Source: Jimgerdemannia flammicorona
Lineage: Eukaryota; Mucoromycota; Endogonomycetes; Endogonales; Endogonaceae
Length of the DNA: 13,263 nt
NCBI GenBank assembly: GCA_003990745.1
Contig: RBNI01004920.1
Coordinates: 1-13,263 of the forward strand
Reading direction: 5' to 3'
Shown here: in pieces, positions 7,621-13,263 of the stretch
Layout: every line of letters starts with the position of its first letter
Numbering within the stretch: position 1 is the stretch's first letter
Made by a program: the position numbers and the translations under genes
The notes under the pieces: model-generated
What the model was told of the DNA's origin: nothing
The model's database searches: none
Seen by the model: only the letters and a program-made list of their open reading frames with translations

Positions 7621-10600
7621 TCACTGCTTGCTGACTCCTTGAGATTTTCTTAAGTTCGCTGCTCCGGAGCTCCCTACAGACCTCTTGAGAAGATCCAACT
7701 GCTCTCTCACATCATCCCGGTTGCTTGAATTTTCACCAACACCGTACTGAGAGTGTCTACCCGCGAACGCCGGGAGCATCGCTGAGTTGGGCACCGTCGG
7801 GGGGCCGCCCGTAGGGCTGGTGGGGCCGCCAGGACTGGCGGTACCCCCTCCCTTCTTGTTGAGCAGCGACTGGAAGAAGTTGGCGAGGACCTCGTGCTGC
7901 GTGCCACTAGCAGCGGAACCGGCACCACTCTGGTGAGGAGAAGACGGGGCGCCCATCGCCGGGGAGGGGTTGGGCGGCGACGACTCGGGGCCGCGAGAAA
8001 CTGCAAGTGCATTATAGGTCGGGCGCTCGCGGTCACGGTCACGGTCGCGGTTATGTTGTTCGCGTTCACGGTCGCGTTGTTCGCGTTCACGGTCGCGTTG
8101 TTCGCGTTCACGGTCAATAATTGGCGTGGTCTATCAGGCGATGTGAATAAACAAGGGATTGTTAAAATGAGTCAGATTATTGGTCGTGGCTTGTGGAGGC
8201 CGTGATAATATTTTGTGCGTCTCAAGATGAGGAAAGGAAAATGCGAAGAACAAGATGCAACTCCCACCTTGGCATCCTGTGCATTTACAATAGCAACGAG
8301 TGAGTCAGCGTTAGAACGACACATGGAAGGTAGGTGCTGACCATGACCAAAAGTCCGAGATAACATACCCTAGGTTTGGTATACTTCGCCAACTTGTTTG
8401 CCATGTCCTCAGTGTCGATGTCGCGGTCCGTCAATCCCAGCGTTGCCGCGGAGACTCCGACGGGCCCAACAATGCCGGGTATAACGCCCGCTCCACCCGT
8501 CGTCGAAGCCGCTGAGCCAGTACCGGTACGTGGGCCTTCGGTAGTACGCTGGAGCGTCTCGTAATGCTTTTCGAAGAAGGCCTGTTCGTCTTCGGCAGTG
8601 ATTTGGGGTTGTACATTAAGAGGCTAAGAGGCGAGTTTATCGGAGTAAGTATGAGAATGCGTTCCGTAACCGATGATATAGAATTATGTATCGTTCGACA
8701 AAACATGTGAATTCGTAGCTGTTTCAAGCATCTCGCACGGATTCTGCCACTGCTCCATGTTCATACCTGGTCATCAGAATGAGGGTCAGGCACGACCTCC
8801 TCGTAGACCTTCTTCACACTTTGCGCGTTCCCGTTCACCGCATTTTTGTCTTCCGAATGCAGATCTAGCTCCCATCCATCGTTCACGCCTTCACAGTCGA
8901 AACCTTCGCGGAGCACACGGATCTTGCCCCAGGAATCCCAACCTGCTGGAACGAGCACGGTATCACGCTCGACGACCTGCGCACGCGAAGGGAAGTGGTA
9001 GATTTTCGTAGGTGTCGAAAGCAAGCGGTGTAACATGTATTGGCGGAGGTAGTGAAATGTGTGGGGATGGCGTGTGGAGGTGTAAAAAAGGGCGGCACCA
9101 TCTACAATATTGATGAAAAAGATAAGAAGCCCGCGAAGCGTGAATAAAAGAAAGAAATGATTAGCCAAGTGACACATATTTCAGATCGCACAAGATGGTC
9201 AAGAATCATCAAGTCGAGCGATATCAGTATCATAAAGTGTGGCACTCCGTCCTCCAATTTTCAACTATAAATAAAAAGGTATCCTCGAATACACACTTGT
9301 CCCCGATATACAGAGCACAGGAGCACAAGAGTACGACATGTAGGTGTACGATTACTCACACTTAAGACACAAGGTACGTAGAGTTTGCTGTATGTAATCG
9401 AACCGCTCCTCTTTGTAATCTTGTGTGCGCTCCAGCTGATTTAGCGAGTCACTCTGTAAAACGCCAAGGTCAAGCGAGAGAGCAGTGAGCAGTGAGCAGG
9501 GGAGAAAATAACCAAATGATATGGTCTTTGGCCATGTTCCGCGTGGTCGTGACGGCAGCGGTGTGCGCTATCATAATGAGCCGACACCTCCTTTATCCCT
9601 CCCTTCTAGTTATTTCCATCCCGGCCAAACTATCCACCCCACGCTGCTACGAACCTTACAACAAACAATCACTAGCGGGATGCCCAGATTCTTTGTCAAA
9701 GTGCCCGGACCTAAAGGCAGCGTGACCTGTTCGGTGGTTGTATGCTGCGCGGTCATGACGGGTGTGGAGGGGATCGATCCCGACGAGGCGCCGTAGGTCA
9801 TGGACGTGGATGGCGCCATCGTGAAGCTTGTGGACGTGGATGGTGCCATTGCGAAGTTCGTGGACGTTGATGGTGACAGTACGAAGCTTGTAGAGGATAA
9901 AGAGGCGGCCATTTGGCCTTGGTAGCCGGTGGAGGCGGAAGGGACTATCGGACCAGTAAAGCCGGAAAGTCCAGCCCCTGCACCGGCTGCGGCGCCAGCT
10001 TGAGGCATAGGAGGCTCAGTGTAGGTTTGGACGTAATGCTCAACTAGGAAGAGGTGATGTGTGTAGATAGGAGCGATAAAAAAAAAAAAAAAAATAAGTT
10101 CGATTACGGAAAAGAGGAATGTGTATAGCGCAAACAGGGAAATCGAGATATCACCCACTTCGCTCCTTCAATTCATCTACCACAGCTCTTCCTTTGGCCC
10201 ACGCACTATCGCTACCGGGCACTTTACCCTCGCGGCAAACATCGTCAATCTGGCGTTCCAGTAACGCGATCCACCGCTCCAGCGTCTCCACAAATGTCCA
10301 TGGACGTGACCAGTCGAGCAAAATCACCACCAAGCTATCGGGAAGTGTGGACGAATTCAGGGCGAACTTGAGAAGGGATTGGTAGGAGGGATGAGCAAGA
10401 GACAGCTGATAGAGGCCAAGGCGCGCGATCGTGTCTGTATAAGTGGGGATATTGTGGAGATGGAAGAAAATCAAGGATATAATGCAGATAAGATACCAAT
10501 AATAACGTAATGCGACAGGCCATTCGGAGTTTAAAATACAGCAAAACCACGAGTCACCCCAACACACACAAAACCCCACGGTATTGTACCTTCATTCTCC

Positions 10601-11385
10601 TCGTCCTGCACATCCACGTACGTGAAACTCAACGCGAGCTCGTTTGCCTTTTCGTCGTCGAGGTCCTCCGGGAAGACTGCGCTACTCTTGGTGAGGGGGT
10701 TTGATTGCACGGTGACCTGGTGGGAACTGGCCAGGTTACCGACGGGGTTGTTGCCATTCTCGAGGACCGAAACATTGTGTCCAGGGTCATGTCTGAGGTG
10801 GTGGATTAAAGTTGATTTGCCGCAATGGGGGTCACCTGTCGAGAGGGAGATGGGAGGAATGAACATGCAGCGAAAGCGCGTCGGAGTTAGAATCGATCGG
10901 GAGCTCAGAAGGGCTGAATCAGCAATGTATGAAAACGCGTGAATTCGTTGTGGTGAAAGTCAGAGCCTAAAAACCAAGCGCTTGCCGCTCAGTCTTCAAA
11001 GGTAGCTATGGGGTGTCCGTGGGAGGACGGCTATATCTAACTCGTTTGCCTCTAGCATAGTCTGGCTGCCGAGGCAATTACTGGGGAAAGATTCCCTCTT
11101 GCCACCGAGATATCTCCAAGATTCCAACACGCCTCCTCCAAAGACAATGCGCGCAAAGCCATAATGGTTCCCACGAGGGATGTGCTTACCTAGGATGAGC
11201 ACGTTCTTGGCGGGTACCAACTTTGACGAGGCCACGCTTGTGAGGATTGTCGACCAGATCTCTTCCTTCTCGATACCGTTCGCCTGAAAGCCTTGACTGC
11301 CAGGGTGGATCGAAGATGTGGATGTGGAAGGTTGGGGAATGGGTTCGGGGGGGAGCTGCAGTTCACTCGGGGTGTTTGGAGACAT
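7621..11385 (-). CDS. Cytoplasmic dynein light intermediate chain, nine exons
   Basis: This is a dynein-1 subunit that binds the heavy chain through its Ras-like domain and recruits activating adaptors through its tail. Exons, 5' to 3' on the minus strand: 11385-11190, 10835-10590, 10434-10159, 10043-9655, 9453-9360, 9101-8767, 8623-8369, 8276-8268, 8130-7621. They sum to 2310 nt (769 aa), with all introns GT..AG and frame kept. Visible: 'EEIWSTIL' N-terminal helix; Walker A GDPHCGKST at residues 66-74; 'YVDVQDEE' near 140; 'VVILLDWSRPWTFVE'; 'LPLGPGTLTKNLGIPLVIVCCK' region ending in G4-like CKSD (368-371); 'YGAALFYTS' (401-409); 'VPAGWDSWGKI'; adaptor helix 'VLANFFQSLLNKK' (681-693). At 769 aa it is longer than animal LICs (about 500 aa) because of low-complexity linkers. 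Start chosen as the first ATG in frame before the conserved helix. Intron sizes are 354, 155, 115, 201, 258, 143, 92 and 137 nt. Least certain: exon 8, and the weak donors of introns 3 and 4. Confidence 0.93.
8056..8115 (-). repeat. 21-bp tandem repeat in the last dynein exon
   Basis: Nearly three perfect copies of a 21-bp unit (8056-8076, 8077-8097, 8098-8115) encode the 7-residue unit D-R-E-R-E-Q-R, followed by an RDRDRDRER run (8020-8050). The repeat makes a highly charged, probably helical or disordered segment at residues 606-636, between the Ras-like domain and the adaptor-binding helix. Base-perfect copies suggest recent expansion. Copy number is likely to vary between strains. Confidence 0.9.
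8268..8276 (-). other. Proposed 9-nt micro-exon (Asp-Ala-Lys) of the dynein gene
   Basis: The minus strand reads TGCACAG|GATGCCAAG|GTGGGA. The preceding intron has a strong GTATGT donor (8368), CTAAC and CTGAC branch-like sites, and a CACAG acceptor, so the acceptor at 8277 is convincing. The following intron uses GTGGGA and ends CTGATAG at 8131, with a CTGAC about 50 nt upstream. Both flanking junctions are phase 0, so skipping it removes three residues without a frame change. The alternative is one 238-nt intron from 8368 to 8131. Confidence 0.5.
9801..9890 (-). repeat. 30-bp tandem repeat in dynein exon 4
   Basis: Three imperfect 30-bp copies (9801-9830, 9831-9860, 9861-9890) encode a 10-residue unit of the type P-S-T-S-T-x-F-x-M-A (about residues 296-323). 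A fourth, more diverged copy may follow to about 9905. It expands the linker between the 'YTEPP' helix end and the conserved 'LPLGPGTL' strand, a place where LICs usually carry a variable loop. Low-complexity GAAAGAGAG sequence precedes it. Confidence 0.88.
10078..10094. repeat. A17 homopolymer in dynein intron 3
   Basis: Seventeen A on the + strand, so a T17 run on the transcript strand about 35 nt upstream of the CCTAG acceptor. It may serve as the polypyrimidine tract. The exact length is sensitive to sequencing error but does not touch the reading frame. Confidence 0.9.
10836..11189 (-). other. Long first intron of the dynein gene, splitting the P-loop
   Basis: GTAAGC..GACAG, 354 nt, the longest intron in the gene. 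It interrupts the codon of the first Gly of the Walker A motif (VLIL-G|DPHCGKST), and joining the exons restores a perfect P-loop. Branch-like TTCTAAC lies about 60 nt before the acceptor. If retained, the frame stays open for 64 codons and then stops at 10996-10998, giving a 129-residue product without any GTPase-like fold. No snoRNA boxes or internal gene were seen. Confidence 0.85.
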
Positions 11386-11464
11386 GGTGATGGTCGAGTG
11401 AAATAATGCAAGGAACGATGAAATTGCGGTGCCACTTTGTGGGCAACAATAGCATGTCGTACAG

Positions 11465-11472
11465 TGACGTCA
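11465..11472. promoter_or_regulatory. CRE/ATF-type palindrome TGACGTCA
   Basis: A perfect 8-bp TGACGTCA lies 80 nt upstream of the dynein start codon. This is the full consensus for CREB/ATF bZIP factors (Atf1/Sko1 type in fungi), so stress or cAMP-linked control is possible. A single site can occur by chance. Confidence 0.45.
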
Positions 11473-11474
11473 TC

Positions 11475-11520
11475 TCATGTGCATTTGCACTCAGCATGGC
11501 TCAGCACAGAATGCACATGA
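11475..11520. repeat. Perfect 11-bp inverted repeat upstream of the dynein gene
   Basis: tcatgtgcatt at 11475-11485 and aatgcacatga at 11510-11520 are exact reverse complements around a 24-nt centre, which itself holds two direct copies of ctcagca (11490-11496 and 11500-11506). It lies 90-135 nt upstream of the dynein ATG and next to the CRE palindrome. It could be a dimeric transcription-factor site or an RNA hairpin at the 3' end of the upstream minus-strand transcript. Confidence 0.6.
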
Positions 11521-11985
11521 CAGAACTTGGAACGATGACCGATAACAATCAGCTGCATTGGATCCCTGAGAAAAAAAAAGCGCTGCCACGCTGAGGGCGG
11601 TAAAGAATATCGTGAGGCTGTTGTAGGTTTTCCCCGGGGTGTCGTCTTGGATGATGCCCGGGATATAATGGTCGATCCTATGCTTCTAGCGACTTTGTAA
11701 AGACCCAGTCCAGTGCCGACGTAGTCGATCGGGTTCACAAGCGAGATGGACGACACCTTGGGGAGCTGAAAATGGTCATGCCGACCATAGGGTGGGCGTA
11801 GGTAAACAAGGAGGCATAGAGCGAGGAGGAGGAGAGAAGTGGATAGTGTCACTAAAGCGCCGGGTAGTAATAAAAAGGGTTAGATGGATGTGAAATAGAC
11901 GGGAGGTTTTGCCTAGATCCTTACATATCGACAAGCGCTTGGAGCGATAAAGATCACGTTGCCAAATTTAATTTCGACGAGGTCC
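11491..11985 (-). CDS. Possible 3' exons of an unidentified small membrane protein
   Basis: I do not recognise this gene. On the minus strand, 11985-11925 is exon-like: it follows TTTAG, reads 'DLVEIKFGNVIFIAPSACRY', and ends at a GTAAGG donor. Next comes CTAAC, then TTTAG at 11852, opening a frame with the hydrophobic 'LLLLALCLLVYL' and then 'SISLVNPIDYVGTGLGLYK'. An alternative acceptor, TTTTCAG at 11766, joins the first exon in phase. From 11685, after GCTAG, another frame reads 'RIDHYIPGIIQDDTPGKTY' and 'LTIFFTALSVAALFF', a likely membrane helix, with a stop at 11491-11493. The pieces do not join into one certain model, and a frameshift or pseudogene is possible. The end lies only about 105 nt from the dynein start codon, same strand. 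Confidence 0.3.
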
Positions 11986-12428
11986 CTAAATAATACTTGT
12001 GGATCGTCAGAATATGTTTATGAAGTGAAAAATTCGAGGCAAAGATGTCTTTTAGCACAACACTGACGTGTCGATGGTCAAAAAGCTTATTATTTTTTCC
12101 AAAGACAGTCGTCGAGATTAAACGACGCTTGCAGCGATGCGGAGAAAAAAATTCAACAAGAGAAATAGAGCATCGGGGTTCAAGGAAGTTGTGTTCATCG
12201 GAATCGATAATGGTCTCGGAGCCGTCACGATTCATAGTTCAAACAGAATAACGATTTTGTAGACCACCCGGTTCTCAGAAGTCAACCATGCAGGAATAAG
12301 GCAACGTAAAAAGGTGAGATTACCCACCTTTCTGGCGTTTTTACAGAAGGAAGAGGTACATAAAAAACTACTACACATAATTTACAGAGAATAACAAGCA
12401 TACTGAAAATTAAAAATAGTCAACGTAC
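11986..12428. other. No gene resolved; open frames of doubtful meaning
   Basis: A minus-strand frame beginning with ATG at 12235 stays open to 11954 (93 codons, 'MNRDGSETIIDSDEHNF' at its start), and an overlapping + frame runs 12045-12251. Neither has a recognisable domain. The minus frame does not join 11985-11925 in phase without a further intron. It may be an intron, UTR or a decayed exon of the putative membrane protein gene. Confidence 0.3.
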
Positions 12429-12516
12429 CTAGAATCGAATTGTCGTATTGAACAGACAAACATTCTGAGAGCAATACCATGCTGCGAAAGTATTTAGGCC
12501 AGGCCAAAGTCGGCAT
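12429..12516 (-). CDS. Possible first exon of the same unidentified gene
   Basis: An ATG at 12516-12514 opens 29 codons ('MPTLAWPKYFRSMVLLSECL' and onwards) that end exactly at a consensus GTACGT donor at 12428. An in-frame stop lies just upstream of the ATG. It could be the start of the gene whose later pieces are at 11985-11491, but the exons between (about 11986-12428) are not resolved. No homologue is recognised, and chance cannot be excluded for so short a frame. Confidence 0.18.
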
Positions 12517-12873
12517 CCGCGTCTAGAGATCGGGAACCGTAACGTATAATTTTGAATTGCACTGAAGAGAAGAGCGTGAAATACCGGAGGCACTCTCCTT
12601 CGGCTCCCAAAGTACATGTCGTATATACATAATCATTGCCACTGAGTTCTATAGGCTGTGGTCAGAATCCGTTGATGTGGTGATAAGAATATAATTATAT
12701 ATACATCGTAGTAAATCGCTAATGCAGATGACAAATTTAAAGACAATACCCGGCCTACTTCATTAAACCAATCGCTGAGGTCACAAACATAGGCGTGTAC
12801 AATATGGCAATAGCTCTACTTGACGATGTACAATTTTACTGACACGATTTTCGACACCCAATCTACTTCGGAA
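12517..12873. other. Intergenic, nothing recognised
   Basis: Moderately AT-rich with many stops on both strands. No RNA gene, repeat or domain is seen. A short TATA-rich stretch (atataattatatatac) lies at about 12689-12704. Confidence 0.4.
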
Positions 12874-13107
12874 TCATACATATGTATTTTCCCAGAGCAC
12901 AATCCTCTTCATCGCTACTTTTATGGCTAGGTTGCCATAGACTTCGTTGGCGATTCCGCAAACGAGGATACATTGCGAGTTCCTTGTTTGTCCTACACCG
13001 CCACAAAACCGCGGAAAGAAGCTAGCCTTGACATCAATGTGATTTTGAGTCATCCTAGTACTGCCTGAAGCTGCTGCCAAAGACATATTGATTTGAAAGC
13101 GTTTCAT
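12874..13107 (-). CDS. Unidentified open frame, possibly a first exon
   Basis: The frame starts with ATG at 13107-13105 and runs 77 codons. It could be a complete small protein, or an exon ending at the GTATGA donor at 12879 just before the stop. It begins 'MKRFQINMSLAAASGSTRMT', with no signal peptide or membrane helix. An AT-rich TATA-like stretch (CATATTTAAAG) lies about 10 nt upstream of the ATG. The later part 'VYGNLAIKVAMKRIVL' faintly recalls a kinase VAIK strand, but the glycine loop is missing and I do not propose that function. Support is only length, an ATG and a possible donor. Confidence 0.2.
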   Translation of the reverse strand: MKRFQINMSLAAASGSTRMTQNHIDVKASFFPRFCGGVGQTRNSQCILVCGIANEVYGNLAIKVAMKRIVLWENTYV

Positions 13108-13242
13108 CAGGCTTTAAATATGATGGGCGGTGAGCAACACAATATAAATGAAGATTGAAAATGATCGATATTTAATGTCAGTCGAATCGAATGAATAGTT
13201 TAGGCAATAGTTGTGCGAGACATTGCATACCAGAAAGCCCTC

Positions 13243-13263
13243 TTTTTTTTTTTTTTTTTTTTT
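13243..13263. repeat. T21 homopolymer at the window end
   Basis: The last 21 bases are all T. This probably marks where assembly stopped and is not a biological boundary. Confidence 0.85.

Noticed and set aside
7707..8117. Minus-strand frame rich in TVNANNA repeats
   Set aside because: It is an out-of-frame reading of the 21-bp repeat and tail exon of the dynein gene. The dynein frame continues into the conserved adaptor helix.
7894..8205. Plus-strand frame over the same repeat
   Set aside because: Antisense shadow of the last dynein exon; its phenylalanine repeat is the complement of the RD/RE repeat.
8431..8727. Minus-strand 98-codon frame
   Set aside because: It is a shifted reading across dynein intron 6 and exon 7. 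The other frame gives the conserved 'EDEQAFFEKHYE' segment.
9492..9796. Two overlapping plus-strand frames
   Set aside because: They are antisense to dynein exon 4 and intron 4 and show no domain or splice logic.
11491..11985. N-terminus of a P5-type ATPase
   Set aside because: The spacing of the membrane segments faintly recalls it, but no phosphorylation motif or further domains exist before the dynein gene starts, and the similarity is too weak.
12874..13107. Protein kinase fragment
   Set aside because: Only a short VAMKRI-like stretch resembles the VAIK strand. The glycine loop and every later kinase motif are missing.
1..13263. tRNA, rRNA or CRISPR-like arrays
   Set aside because: No cloverleaf with the conserved T-loop, no rRNA signature and no regularly spaced repeats were seen. 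The tandem repeats found are coding minisatellites without spacers.
1..13263. A new defence or biosynthetic system
   Set aside because: The only confident gene is a cytoskeletal motor subunit and the rest is decayed transposon or unresolved short frames. Nothing supports a coordinated novel system.

Overview
This 13.3 kb window is nuclear DNA from a filamentous fungus, most likely a basidiomycete. It has two sharply different halves. Positions 1 to about 6832 are very AT-rich, and I found no CpG dinucleotide there by eye. From 6833 on, base composition is normal, CpG is frequent, and there is one clear multi-exon host gene. Basidiomycota is suggested by the form of that gene (intact GKST P-loop, the 'RPWTFVE' motif, long Ser/Ala/Gly-rich linkers, many introns). 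This rests on remembered family resemblance, not on a search.

Left half. A small MITE-like inverted-repeat element lies at about 27-251. It is followed by the corpse of a Ty3/Gypsy retrotransposon on the + strand. Remnants appear in order: gag zinc knuckle, possible protease, reverse transcriptase (YIDDI), RNase H and integrase (DRGTEF). All frames are broken by TAA/TAG/TGA at positions where Gln or Trp is expected, plus at least two frame changes. With the absent CpG, this is the signature of C-to-T mutation on both strands (a RIP-like process or decay of methylated CpG). Further decayed DNA, possibly once coding, runs to about 6300, then a nearly pure A+T spacer to 6832.

Middle. The minus strand from 11385 to 7621 encodes a cytoplasmic dynein light intermediate chain. 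I assembled nine exons (769 aa), all with GT..AG introns and compatible phases, including a proposed 9-nt micro-exon. The protein has the Ras-like domain with an intact P-loop, a C-terminal tail with an RD/RE repeat, and the short amphipathic helix (VLANFFQSLLNKK) that in animals binds dynein activating adaptors. Its 3' UTR borders the decayed block.

Right part. A CRE-type palindrome (TGACGTCA) and an 11-bp inverted repeat lie just upstream of the dynein gene. Beyond them, 11491-12516 on the minus strand holds short exon-like pieces that may belong to an unidentified small membrane protein, and 12874-13107 holds one isolated open frame. Neither could be identified. The window ends in a 21-nt T run, suggesting a contig end.
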